From assembly GCA_036524855.1 (NCBI GenBank), contig DATDBL010000149.1:1-11975 (forward strand): a stretch of DNA of 11,975 nt, read 5' to 3'. Position 1 is the first letter of the stretch. The number at the start of each line of letters is the position of its first letter. Both the position numbers and the translations under genes were made by a program. The DNA is from Aldersonia sp036524855 (GTDB taxonomy: Bacteria; Actinomycetota; Actinomycetes; Mycobacteriales; Mycobacteriaceae). Shown piece by piece: positions 1-7,320 of the stretch. The notes beneath the pieces were generated by a model, which made no database searches, was not told the origin of the DNA, and saw only the letters and a program-made list of their open reading frames with translations.

Positions 1-1
1 C

Positions 2-613
2 GCCAAAATCGCCGACCTGATCACCGTCACCACCGGCACCGACCCCGCCGGCAAACCCACCATCGACTGGCACCGCAACCCCGACACCATCACCGCCGCA
101 GCCGAACTCGACGGGCTCTACGCCATCGCCAGCAACCTGCCCGACCCACCCGAGGGCGACCTGACCGCACTGGACGTGCTGAAAATCTACAAAGACCAGT
201 GGATCGTGGAACAACGCCACCGCGACCTCAAACAGACCCTGCGCGTGCGACCGGTGTTCCTGCACAACGACGACCGCATCCACGCCCTCGTCGCCGTCGT
301 CGGCATCGCGCTGCTCGTCTACGGCCTCGTCGAAGCCGACCTGCGCGCCGCCCTCGGCCCCGACACGCCACTACCCGGCATCCTGCCCGAAGGACGCGAC
401 GCCGTCCCCACCGCCCGCGCCGTCCTGACCGCCTTCGCCGACCTGCACGCCACCCACACCACCACCGGCCTCGTCCTCGACCGCCTCACTCCCACCCAAC
501 GACTCATCCTCGCCCACCTCGACATCCCCCTACCCTGGCCCGAAACACCAACCCCACCAACAACACCCAACAATCCATACCTTACCACCCAACCGTGCGG
601 AAAACGGGGCTAG
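2..613 (+). mobile_element. IS4/IS1634-type transposase, C-terminal part (partial at window edge)
   Basis: The frame is open from base 2 to the TAG at 611-613 (203 residues), so the 5' part lies outside the window. The C-terminal catalytic block of DDE transposases of the IS4 superfamily is visible: Tyr (codon 188-190), two residues, Gln, three residues, Glu (209-211), six residues, Lys (230-232). This matches the Y-(2)-R-(3)-E-(6)-K signature with Gln in place of Arg. It is preceded by a DGLYAIASNL stretch typical of IS1634-like enzymes (DG-[IVL]-[YF]-x-[IL]-xTN/SNL). The Glu is the third acidic residue that coordinates metal for strand transfer. After it comes a hydrophobic helix (about 285-340), usual for the family. 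Codon use is strongly C-ending. The element's terminal inverted repeat cannot be defined because its left end is not in view. Whether the full gene is intact is unknown. Confidence 0.8.
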
Positions 614-747
614 GACGTCGGCGGTGTGCTGATTGAGTTCACGAACGGGCACCTGGCGCATAACGACCAGTGTGCTACGGACTCGTACTACAGGCTGGTG
701 TCGCGGCGAGTCGATGCCCGTGCCCTCGACGAGGTCGTGCTACCCAC

Positions 748-1002
748 ATCCACCTGCCGCGGGCGACCGCCAAAGGTTTCATCGTCACGGACCACCTCCC
801 CCGGTGGCCCGAGGCGGCCGACCACCTCGCGCAGCAGTGGGGCCCCGGCGCGCTGCTCTACGAGCCGGCCTCGAGGCAGCGTTCCTGCGCTGGCTGCCCG
901 TCGCGGTCGGTAGCGACGGCGAGGGACTGCTCGACGCGGCCGTCATGGCCGAGGAATTGATGGCGGTCGAGCCCGGCGTGGCCCTGACGCTGGGATCGGC
1001 TG
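748..1002 (+). pseudogene. Frameshifted coding remnant, possibly acyl-CoA dehydrogenase N-terminal region
   Basis: The 464 bases between the transposase stop and the next start hold no intact gene. Two consecutive stretches have protein-like composition in different frames. Bases 748 to about 864 (frame 1) read HLPRATAKGF...ALLYE. From about 864 to 1002 (frame 3) the text runs GLEAAFLRWLPV, then AVMAEELMAVEPGVALTLG. One base lost or two gained near 864 would join them. The second stretch resembles the helical N-terminal region of acyl-CoA dehydrogenases (LAEE-x(5-6)-GVALT-like). That is resemblance judged by eye, and the identity is uncertain. It may be a gene broken when the neighbouring IS inserted or when flanking DNA was deleted. 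Confidence 0.3.
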
Positions 1003-1077
1003 CATGTGAACCCACACCAGTCGCCACACTACTGCGGCACGTTGACATCGGAACAACAGACGGCGTTGCATGAGGTC

Positions 1078-1941
1078 ATGGAGCAACCGGTGAGCATCGA
1101 CGCGACCGGCACAGTCGCCGTGGTGACCGGTGCGACCGGCGGCATCGGCCGAGAGATCGCCCTAGGCCTGAGCCGACTCGGTGCCACGGTCATCATCGGA
1201 GCCCGGAACCTGCAACGCGGCAACGCCACTCGCGAGGCCATCATCGCTGAAACCGGCACCACGGACCGCGTCCTTGTGCTGGCCCTCGATGTGGCCGATC
1301 TGGGATCCGTGCGAGCCTTCGTCGAGGCGTTCCGGCAGAACTTCACCGGGTTGCACGTGCTCGTCAACAACGCCGGCGCATGGTTCACACAACGCCGGGA
1401 AAGTCCCGACGGCATCGAACTAACCCTTGCCACCAACGTTCTCGGCCCGCACCTGTTGACCGAATTGCTCACCGGCGCTTTGCAGCACACAGGTGACGCC
1501 CGGATCGTGAACATCGTCTCATCGATCACGGGCGAATACGACGCCGAGGACCTGCAATTCCGGCAACGTCCGTATGACGGATTCAAGGCATACAAGCAAT
1601 CCAAGCAGGCATTGAGCATGCTCACCTGGGGTGCCGCGGCCCGTCTGGAGCGGGCCGCCATCACCGTCAACGCCGCCGAACCGGGCTTCGTCCGCACGGA
1701 CCTCAACCGCAACGCCCACGGTGCCCGAGCGGCCATGATCAATCTCTTCGCCCGTCTCATGGCCGTGCCGCCCTCCAAGGGCGCCGACACGCCACTGTGG
1801 GCGGCAACATCCCCAACGCTGAGGGGCGTCACGGGCAAACTCATCGCCAAACGCCGCCCCACCGAGGGCAAATACCACGACCTGAGCGCGATCACGGACC
1901 TCGAACGCCGGTGCGCCGCCCTCGAAGAGGGTCATGCCTGA
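1078..1941 (+). CDS. Short-chain dehydrogenase/reductase (SDR) family oxidoreductase
   Basis: A cytosolic NAD(P)-dependent oxidoreductase of about 287 residues with a Rossmann fold. Motifs in order (counting from the ATG at 1078) are the cofactor-binding TGATGGIG at 17-24, the structural NNAG at 97-100, catalytic Ser149 in IVNIVSS, and Tyr172-x-x-x-Lys176 in AYKQSK. The 22-residue insert between the Ser and the Tyr and the PGFVRTDL segment are typical of the retinol-dehydrogenase / protochlorophyllide-reductase-like branch, so the substrate is probably a carbonyl or alcohol of unknown identity. The start is uncertain. The frame is open back to an ATG at 1006, but that extension shows no SDR character. 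A GTG at 1090 has a GGAG six bases upstream and is an alternative. A TTGACA at 1042-1047 could be a -35 box, though no good -10 follows. The gene stands alone, between a decayed region and a convergent operon. Confidence 0.85.
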   Translation: MEQPVSIDATGTVAVVTGATGGIGREIALGLSRLGATVIIGARNLQRGNATREAIIAETGTTDRVLVLALDVADLGSVRAFVEAFRQNFTGLHVLVNNAGAWFTQRRESPDGIELTLATNVLGPHLLTELLTGALQHTGDARIVNIVSSITGEYDAEDLQFRQRPYDGFKAYKQSKQALSMLTWGAAARLERAAITVNAAEPGFVRTDLNRNAHGARAAMINLFARLMAVPPSKGADTPLWAATSPTLRGVTGKLIAKRRPTEGKYHDLSAITDLERRCAALEEGHA

Positions 1942-2056
1942 CCGCCACCGCCATGACAACCCCTGAGGTCGACCGGTTTCCACGGTTGGAGGCGACGACA
2001 GCGAAGGAAGTCTCGAACGGCCGATCTCCCGCACGGCCCGGCCGAGCGGTGACGTG

Positions 2057-2965
2057 CTACCCCTTGACGTATGCGAGCTTCTCGGCGACGCGGCCCTCCC
2101 GGCAGCGCATCAGGTCGACGCCCTCGACGAAATCGCGTGCTCCATCGCCCCATCGATAGCGCCAGCGGTACGCGCCGCGCGACTCACCCACGAATCCGCC
2201 GACGGTCTCGAAACGGGCCGCGGGTGAATCCGCGAACAGCTTCGCGAACGCCGCCAACACCGCGTCCGCACCACGGTGCGTCACACCGCTCGGTGGCGTG
2301 GTGTCGACGAACACGCAGTCGTCGGTGATCAGCGACCGCAACTCGGCGAGATCGTGCCGGTTGAATGCATCGTTGAATCGGCCGATCACAACCAACGGCG
2401 TGTCGCTCGCCGCGTTCCGACCGAACTTCGAGAGCAGCACCGATTGCGCGCCGTCGTCGACCGCGCGCACCGCCGGTCCGATGACGCCGGCCGCACGATA
2501 GTTGCCTTCCTTCTCGGCGAACCACCGGGCAACGGCGTCGACGAGCAACGGGTCCAGCGACCCGTCCTGGCCCGTCGCCCGAGCCACATCCCACCCGTGG
2601 ATCAGCGCGTCGGCCGTCAACTGCCACAGATACTCCTCGGCGGGAACGTCACCGAAGGACAGGTGAACGGTCGCGTCGAGCGCGACAGCTTCGGCGGCGG
2701 CTCCAGCCTCAGCGGCCGAGGAATCCCAGGCCCTGGCAGGATCATCGGCGAGCAGGTCGCCCTCGAACCGATCGCCCACGTCGGCGATCGCGGCGCCCGC
2801 GAGCAGCGGTGGAGCCCAGCGGTTTTCACCGACCAAGTGATTGACCACGGCCGCCACGTCCCAATCCGAGCACGGCGTCGGTTGATGCCAGCCATCCACC
2901 GCGATGCCGTGCACCCGCGTGCCGAACCCGTCGAGCGCCTTGCGATACAACTCCACCACACTCAT
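2057..2965 (-). CDS. DinB/mycothiol-maleylpyruvate-isomerase-type protein (TIGR03086-like) fused to a SnoaL-like domain
   Basis: A 302-residue protein with two domains. Residues 1-185 match the actinobacterial TIGR03086 / mycothiol-dependent maleylpyruvate isomerase N-terminal fold: TPCSDWDVAAVVNHLVGE at 30-47 and DALIHGWDVARATG at 119-132. The His43, Asp119 and His123 pattern corresponds to the HxnExxxH metal site of the isomerase, with Asp for Glu. Residues 190-302 are a SnoaL/NTF2-like domain (VIGRFNDAFNRHD, then FVDTTPP, then GVDLMRCREGRV). The start at 2965 is supported by GAGGAGG (complement of 2971-2977) five bases upstream. The frame stays open much farther upstream, but that part overlaps the next gene in antisense and carries no family motif. 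It sits 116 bases downstream of the dienelactone-hydrolase-like gene on the same strand, probably as one transcript. The SnoaL part suggests a small-molecule substrate. The reaction is unknown. Confidence 0.82.
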   Translation of the reverse strand: MSVVELYRKALDGFGTRVHGIAVDGWHQPTPCSDWDVAAVVNHLVGENRWAPPLLAGAAIADVGDRFEGDLLADDPARAWDSSAAEAGAAAEAVALDATVHLSFGDVPAEEYLWQLTADALIHGWDVARATGQDGSLDPLLVDAVARWFAEKEGNYRAAGVIGPAVRAVDDGAQSVLLSKFGRNAASDTPLVVIGRFNDAFNRHDLAELRSLITDDCVFVDTTPPSGVTHRGADAVLAAFAKLFADSPAARFETVGGFVGESRGAYRWRYRWGDGARDFVEGVDLMRCREGRVAEKLAYVKG

Positions 2966-3081
2966 GGCAACCTCCTCGTCACTACTGCATCCCATCGCGA
3001 CCGACGCCACGGCGCAAGGGATCGGCCACGCATCTCGCGGAAAGTGCACAGGCGGCGACGCCAGCATCGCCGCGACGCCGC

Positions 3082-3873
3082 TCAGTCCCGGCCCGCACCG
3101 CCGACCCGGTCGAGAAACCCGAGCAGTCGTTGCCACGAGTCGTCGCATTCGCTCTCGAACTCGGCGAACCGGCGGTCGAAGAACGAATGGGGCGCACCCG
3201 GATAGACGACGACCGTGTGGTCGGTTCCGGCTGCCGCGAGGCCGCCTTCGAATCGTTTCACCTGGTCGAGCGGGATGCTCGCGTCGTCCCCACCGAACAG
3301 AGCGAGCACGGGGCCATGCACGTCTGCCGTGTTGTCCATCGGCGACGGAAAGAGCCCGAACCGGCTGCCGTCGAGTCCAGCGTGGAATCCGACCACGCCC
3401 GCGAGGTCGAGCTGCGGATTGCGTGCCGCCACAAAGCACTGCGAGCCGCCGAAGCAGAACCCCATGGCCACGGCGCGACCCTCTCCCGTGCGACGGTTCG
3501 ACTCCGCGATGGCCGCGGCGATGTCGGCCTGGATCTGCTCGGGCGTGGTCTGCATGAGGTGTGGCATGAACTCGAATCCCTCCCCGCGGATCTCGGCGCC
3601 CGCGGTTCGGCCGAAGTAGTCGACGACGACGGTGTGATGACCGGCCTGTGCGATGCGGCGGCCGAGTTCGACGTAGAACGGGATCAGCCCGCGCACGTCG
3701 GGCAGCAACACCACCGCCGGACCGATGGGGTCGGCGGCTTCGACCATCGCGGCCTGGAACCTCGCGCCGTCGGACGAGGTGAGTACGGGGAATTCGGGGT
3801 GCGGTAGCTCGCCGACGGAGCGGGCGATGGCCGCCGGTAGCTCCGGAGGCAGGGCACGATCGTCAACGCACAC
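3082..3873 (-). CDS. Dienelactone hydrolase family protein
   Basis: A 263-residue alpha/beta hydrolase of the dienelactone hydrolase family, probably cytosolic (no signal peptide or membrane segment). The family's cysteine nucleophile elbow is at GFCFGG (Cys140). It is followed by the acid in ALFGGDDASIP (Asp196 or Asp197) and the histidine in PGAPHSFFD (His229), giving the usual Cys-Asp-His triad. The early strand VVLLPDVRGL (about 54-63) and VVVDYFGR (82-89) also fit. The start is GTG at 3873, with GAGGAG six bases upstream (complement in 3879-3886). Length is close to the family norm of about 240-260. Family members hydrolyse dienelactone in chlorocatechol breakdown, but many actinobacterial paralogues have other ester or lactone substrates. 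No catechol-pathway genes are nearby, so the substrate is open. It is the first gene of a probable two-gene transcript with the DinB-SnoaL fusion. Confidence 0.88.
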   Translation of the reverse strand: MCVDDRALPPELPAAIARSVGELPHPEFPVLTSSDGARFQAAMVEAADPIGPAVVLLPDVRGLIPFYVELGRRIAQAGHHTVVVDYFGRTAGAEIRGEGFEFMPHLMQTTPEQIQADIAAAIAESNRRTGEGRAVAMGFCFGGSQCFVAARNPQLDLAGVVGFHAGLDGSRFGLFPSPMDNTADVHGPVLALFGGDDASIPLDQVKRFEGGLAAAGTDHTVVVYPGAPHSFFDRRFAEFESECDDSWQRLLGFLDRVGGAGRD

Positions 3874-4170
3874 GGCGTCTCCTCACTTTCGATCCGGGTC
3901 GGGCTTCTCAGGGTAGGTCGCGGTGAGATCGTCCGTCCTGCCGCATCGCCGTCGGCGGAGCACCCCGACAGTCTTCGCCCCGGGTCCCGGCGAACTTCAG
4001 TTCCGCGGCCGTGGCGGTGCGACACATAATGTCGAGGATGAATTCCGCGCCGGCTCGACCATCGGTGGCGAGGCCTCGCAAGCGCAGTGGTCGAATCGTC
4101 CTCGATGCGCGCTTCTCTGACGAGTGAGCCTGCGTCTGAGCCGATCTCGGATTCATCGCGATCGGGCATC
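3874..4170. other. Gene-free stretch of about 300 bases upstream of the dienelactone-hydrolase-like gene
   Basis: No convincing gene was found on either strand. Open frames exist, but their translations are Arg/Ser/Pro-rich and lack motifs. On the minus strand a segment around 3990-4100 reads GRAGAEFILDIMCRTATAAELKFAG, shown in parts here: GRAGAEFILDIM, then CRTATAAELKF. It has balanced composition but no start with a ribosome site and no family I recognise, so it may be a remnant. The promoter of the leftward operon should lie here. TACCCT (complement of 3916-3921) has the TAnnnT form of a -10 box, but no -35 is recognisable. Confidence 0.4.
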
Positions 4171-4496
4171 GGGATTCAGCCTGCGGGCCCGCTCGGCAAC
4201 CTGCAGATGCTCGGCAAACTGCAAGGCGCGATGATCAAGAGCGCGCGGTCGTGGGGGCCGATGTGGGCCCTGGACATGGCCACGAAGCGAAGCCTCGACA
4301 TCTACCTGACCACCGAAGATCTCCCCCGCCTCGACAACCGGGTCCGGGTCACCGACGACAAGATCCTCGTCGAGTGGCGGCCGAACAACGTCGAACCCCA
4401 CAAGGAACTCGTCCGACGGGTCACCCGTGCGGTACGCAACCCGCCAACGCCCTGCGAGTCGCGCCGGCGATCGCCACGTCGGTCACCGACCGGTAG
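4171..4496 (+). pseudogene. GMC-family FAD oxidoreductase, C-terminal fragment with internal deletion
   Basis: The frame from about 4171 to 4440 reads PLGNLQMLGKLQGAMI, then SLDIYLTTEDLPRLDNRV, then WRPNNVEPHKELVRRV. This is typical of the substrate-domain part of actinobacterial GMC (glucose-methanol-choline) oxidoreductases (NLQMLGKLQ, the MTEDLP-x-x-xNRV block, and PNN-x-x-xH). The N-terminal FAD-binding half is missing. At about 4440 the frame breaks off, and the neighbouring frame continues with PANALRVAPAIATSVTDR, ending at TAG 4494-4496. That is the usual last helix of GMC enzymes (NPALTIAANALRVA). The stretch between, which in intact enzymes carries the catalytic His and the Asn/His partner, is absent. 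The simplest reading is loss of the 5' half plus an internal deletion whose length is not a multiple of three. No function is expected. Confidence 0.72.
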
Positions 4497-4580
4497 TGCG
4501 AGCCGGCTACGCGCGAACCGGTGTGCGTAAGCCAGTCGTGGCGATACTGCCGGGACCAGTCGCCGATGCTGCCCGCACGT

Positions 4581-5201
4581 TCAAGCCCGACCAGTCGATC
4601 CCACCATCCGTAGCGCGAGTTCGACATATCGCGCCGCCACGACGTCCGGGTCGGAGAAGGTCTTGGAGGGGAACCACCGACTGACGTCGACACCGAGAGA
4701 CGTGATGGCGAGCGCGGCGGCATCGATGTCGACGGGATCGAACTCTCCTGCCGTGGCGCCGGCTTCGATGATCCGGGTGAACACTCTCGTGGTGGACCGG
4801 CGCACGTCCGCGATGATCGCGTAGTGCTCGGGCGAGAGCGAGCGCAGTTCGTATTGCACGACCCTGGCGGCCGCGTGGTTGTGCGCGTGCCAGGTTACAT
4901 GCGCCGCGAGGGTCACGCTCAGCCGTTCGCCCGCCGGCGCGTCGCTGCGGTCGGCGTCTCTGATCGCCGTCAATACCGCATGGTGCCCTTCGAAGCTGAT
5001 GGCGAACAGGAGCGATTCCTTGGTCTTGTAGTGCGGATACACGGCCCCGGGGCTCAACCCGAGGCTCGCGGCGATCTCCCGGGTGCCGGTGGCACCGTAC
5101 CCCTTGGCCGCGAAGATCTCGATGGCCGCCGCACGTATCCGCGCCGCCGCCTTGGACGTACCCAGCTCGCCGGCAACGACCGGTTGTCGCATGTCCGTCA
5201 C
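4581..5201 (-). CDS. TetR/AcrR-family transcriptional regulator, divergent from the fadA3 operon
   Basis: A 206-residue TetR-type repressor. The N-terminal helix-turn-helix spans about residues 19-65: RIRAAAIEIFAAKGYGATGT, then REIAASLGLSPGAVYPHYKTKESLL. The C-terminal half (ARVVQYELRSLSPEHYAII, then DVSRWFPSK) resembles the ligand domain of actinobacterial regulators of fatty-acid or steroid catabolism. An acyl-CoA ligand is therefore likely but inferred. The start chosen is GTG at 5201, because GGAGAGAGG (complement of 5206-5214) lies five bases upstream. An ATG at 5192 is the alternative. The longer open frame to 5285 would cover the operator palindromes and is rejected. The gene is divergent from the thiolase, with 132 bases between them holding two 14-base palindromes, so it probably represses the operon and itself. 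TATACT (complement of 5250-5255) could be its own -10 box. Confidence 0.9.
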   Translation of the reverse strand: MTDMRQPVVAGELGTSKAAARIRAAAIEIFAAKGYGATGTREIAASLGLSPGAVYPHYKTKESLLFAISFEGHHAVLTAIRDADRSDAPAGERLSVTLAAHVTWHAHNHAAARVVQYELRSLSPEHYAIIADVRRSTTRVFTRIIEAGATAGEFDPVDIDAAALAITSLGVDVSRWFPSKTFSDPDVVAARYVELALRMVGSTGRA

Positions 5202-5225
5202 TGTTGCCTCTCTCCGTCGCCGGAG

Positions 5226-5231
5226 TTGACA
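5226..5231 (+). promoter_or_regulatory. Possible -35 box of the fadA3 operon
   Basis: TTGACA is a perfect -35 consensus placed 103 bases before the fadA3 start. A matching -10 is poor: CAGTAT at 5249-5254 with 17-base spacing shares only A2, A5 and T6. If this promoter is used, the two palindromes cover the -10 and the transcription start, as expected for repression. Confidence 0.35.
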
Positions 5232-5253
5232 GGTCTCTAGCGCTCCGTCAGTA

Positions 5254-5286
5254 TATGCAGACGCATAGAAACTATGCGAACGCATA
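5254..5286. promoter_or_regulatory. Tandem palindromic operators, candidate TetR binding sites
   Basis: Two 14-base sites with the same pattern lie in the divergent spacer: TATGCAGACGCATA (5254-5267, one arm mismatch) and TATGCGAACGCATA (5273-5286, perfect six-base arms around AA). Their centres are 19 bases apart. Together they form a larger symmetric block: CGCATAG (5262-5268), AAA, CTATGCG (5272-5278) is itself a perfect inverted repeat, and AGTAT/ATACT flank the block. The pattern TATGCRRACGCATA and its place between a TetR gene and its divergent operon make it the likely operator. The binding itself is inferred. Confidence 0.7.
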
Positions 5287-5333
5287 CTTTCGACGAAGCC
5301 ACCGTCGCCTGGCGACCGTATTCAGGAGGACCC

Positions 5334-6551
5334 ATGCCCGACGCCGTCATCGTCTCGATCGCCCGCTCGCCCATCGGACGTGCCATGAAGGGGTCGCTGA
5401 AGGACATGCGCCCCGACGACCTGGCCGCGCAGATGGTGCGGGCCGCCCTCGACAAGGTGCCCGCGCTCGACCCCGCCGACATCGACGACCTGATCCTCGG
5501 CTGCGGCGTGCCCGGCGGCGAGCAGGGCTTCAACATGGGCCGCAACGTCGCGATCGCGTTGGGCTACGACTTCCTGCCCGGCACCACGATCACCCGCTAT
5601 TGTTCGTCGTCGCTGCAGACCACCCGGATGGCGCTGCACGCGATCAAGGCCGGCGAGGGTGACGTGTTCATCTCCGCCGGTGTCGAGACCGTATCTCGCT
5701 ACACCAAAGGCAATTCCGACTCCCTGCCGGACACCCACAACCCGCTTTACGCCGACGCGGAAGCCCGCACCGCAGCACTGGCCCAGGGTGGGCAGCACTG
5801 GGTCGACCCCCGCAAGGACGGACTGCTTCCCGACACCTACATCGCGATGGGCCAGACCGCCGAGAACGTCGCCCAGGTCACCGGCATCACCCGCGAGGAG
5901 CAGGACCGCTGGGCGGTGCGCTCGCAGAACCGCGCCGAGGAGGCCATCGGTAACGGTTTCTTCGAGCGCGAGATCACGCCGGTCGCCCTGCCCGACGGCA
6001 CCGTCGTGTCGAAGGACGACGGCCCGCGCGCCGGCACCACCTACGAGGCGGTCAGCCAACTGAAGCCGGTCTTTCGCCCCGACGGCACCGTCACCGCGGG
6101 CAACGCCTGCCCGCTCAACGACGGCGCCGCGGCGCTGGTGATCATGTCCGACACCAAGGCAAAAGAACTCGGGCTGACCCCGCTGGCGCGGGTCGTGTCC
6201 ACCGGTGTCTCGGGCCTCTCGCCCGAGATCATGGGGCTGGGCCCGATCGAGGCGACGAGCAAGGCGCTCGCCCTGGCGGGCAAGTCGGTCTCCGACATCG
6301 ACCTGTTCGAGATCAACGAGGCCTTCGCCGTGCAGGTGATCGGCTCGGCCCGCGCGATCGGCATCGACGAGGACAAGCTGAACGTCTCCGGCGGCGCCCT
6401 CGCCCTCGGTCACCCGTTCGGCATGACCGGGGCCCGCATCACCGCGACCCTGATCAACAACCTGCAGACCCACGACAAGCAGTTCGGTGTCGAAACCATG
6501 TGCGTCGGCGGCGGCCAGGGCATGGCCATGGTCGTCGAACGCCTCAGCTGA
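5334..6551 (+). CDS. fadA3: Acetyl-CoA acetyltransferase / thiolase, FadA3-like
   Basis: A 405-residue thiolase, first gene of the operon. It carries out the last step of beta-oxidation (3-ketoacyl-CoA + CoA to acyl-CoA + acetyl-CoA) or the reverse condensation. Catalytic residues are visible: nucleophile Cys90 in TRYCSSSLQ, Asn328 in the NEAF motif, His360 in GGALALGHPFGMTG, and the proton-relay Cys390 in CVGGGQG. The opening MPDAVIVSIARSPIGRAMKG, the segment RPDDLAAQMVRAALDKVPAL and the same overall length closely match my memory of Mycobacterium tuberculosis FadA3, so the symbol is given on recall rather than on a search. The start at 5334 has AGGAGG at 5324-5329, four bases upstream. An in-frame ATG at 5274 lies inside the operator and is rejected. 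The next gene starts 16 bases after its stop. Repression by the divergent TetR protein is likely. Confidence 0.93.
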   Translation: MPDAVIVSIARSPIGRAMKGSLKDMRPDDLAAQMVRAALDKVPALDPADIDDLILGCGVPGGEQGFNMGRNVAIALGYDFLPGTTITRYCSSSLQTTRMALHAIKAGEGDVFISAGVETVSRYTKGNSDSLPDTHNPLYADAEARTAALAQGGQHWVDPRKDGLLPDTYIAMGQTAENVAQVTGITREEQDRWAVRSQNRAEEAIGNGFFEREITPVALPDGTVVSKDDGPRAGTTYEAVSQLKPVFRPDGTVTAGNACPLNDGAAALVIMSDTKAKELGLTPLARVVSTGVSGLSPEIMGLGPIEATSKALALAGKSVSDIDLFEINEAFAVQVIGSARAIGIDEDKLNVSGGALALGHPFGMTGARITATLINNLQTHDKQFGVETMCVGGGQGMAMVVERLS

Positions 6552-6567
6552 GAAACAGGAAATCGCA

Positions 6568-7299
6568 ATGGGTAACATCACTTACGACTTCAGCGGCAAA
6601 TCGGTCATCGTCACCGGCGCCGCCCGCGGCATCGGCCAGGCGCTGGCCCGTCACTTCGCCGACGCCAAGGCAACCGTGTTCATGGTGGACTTCGACAAGG
6701 ACGAACTCGACAGGGCGGCCCGCGAGATCGGAGCCGTCGCCGTCCCCGCCGATGTCAGCAGCACCGCCGACGTCGACCGGGTCGTCGCCACGGTCGTCGC
6801 CGAGACCGGACGGATCGACGTCCTGGTCAACAACGCCGGGATCCTGCGCGACAAGGTGCTGTGGAAGCTGACCGACGACGACTGGGACCAGGTCCTCAAC
6901 GTCCACGCGGGTGGCACGTTCCGGTTCACCCGGGCCTGCGTACCGCACTTCCGGAATCAGCAGTTCGGGCGGGTCGTCAACATCACCTCGTACACCGGTC
7001 TGCACGGCAACCGCGGTCAGGCAAACTACGCCACCGCCAAGGCCGGCATCATCGGGTTCACCAAGACCGCCGCGAAGGAACTCGCCGCCTTCGGGGTCAC
7101 CGTGAACGCGATCTCCCCGAATGCCGCGACCCGGATGACCGCCACCATCCCGGCGGAGAAGATCGCCGAGGTCACTGGCCCGATTCCGCGGTTCGCCGAC
7201 CCGTCCGAGATGGCCGACGCCATCTGCTTTTTCGCCTCGGAGGAAGCCGGCTACATCACCGGTGTCGTCCTGCCGGTCGACGGCGGCCTGTCCATCTGA
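6568..7299 (+). CDS. FabG-like SDR, probable 3-hydroxyacyl-CoA dehydrogenase / 3-oxoacyl reductase
   Basis: A 243-residue classical SDR. Motifs are TGAARGIG (16-23), NNAG (88-91), Asn111 in VLNVHAGG, Ser141 in NITSYTG, and Tyr154-x-x-x-Lys158 in NYATAK, giving the complete Asn-Ser-Tyr-Lys tetrad. The C-terminus PVDGGLSI is typical of FabG. The position between a thiolase and an acyl-CoA dehydrogenase suggests it oxidises 3-hydroxyacyl-CoA to 3-ketoacyl-CoA in beta-oxidation rather than serving fatty-acid synthesis. That is inferred from context. The start at 6568 has AGGAA at 6557-6561, six bases upstream. A longer frame from 6487 overlaps the thiolase's last codons and adds no motif. The following gene begins 21 bases after the stop. 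Nothing unusual is seen in the sequence. Confidence 0.92.
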   Translation: MGNITYDFSGKSVIVTGAARGIGQALARHFADAKATVFMVDFDKDELDRAAREIGAVAVPADVSSTADVDRVVATVVAETGRIDVLVNNAGILRDKVLWKLTDDDWDQVLNVHAGGTFRFTRACVPHFRNQQFGRVVNITSYTGLHGNRGQANYATAKAGIIGFTKTAAKELAAFGVTVNAISPNAATRMTATIPAEKIAEVTGPIPRFADPSEMADAICFFASEEAGYITGVVLPVDGGLSI

Positions 7300-7320
7300 C
7301 CCGAACGGAACCGATCCCTC

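Noticed and set aside
580..660. Right terminal inverted repeat of the IS
   Set aside because: The left end is outside the window, so no pairing can be made.
1942..2056. Bidirectional terminator between the convergent SDR and DinB-SnoaL genes
   Set aside because: Only short GC arms (CGGCC/GGCCG) were found near 2020-2046, with no U-tract and no convincing stem.
2276..3205. 309-codon plus-strand frame across the DinB-SnoaL gene
   Set aside because: Antisense shadow; composition is biased toward Arg, His and Val, with no family signature.
2966..3439. In-frame 158-codon upstream extension of the DinB-SnoaL gene
   Set aside because: It overlaps the dienelactone-hydrolase-like gene on the same strand in another frame, is Arg-rich, and the internal start at 2965 has a strong ribosome site.
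5274..5333. Earlier ATG for the thiolase
   Set aside because: It lies inside the operator palindrome, has no ribosome site, and the 20 added residues are absent from the family.
5322..6581. 419-codon open frame antisense to fadA3
   Set aside because: It is the usual shadow frame of a high-GC gene: Gly/Val/Arg/Asp-rich with no motif, while the plus strand has all thiolase catalytic residues.
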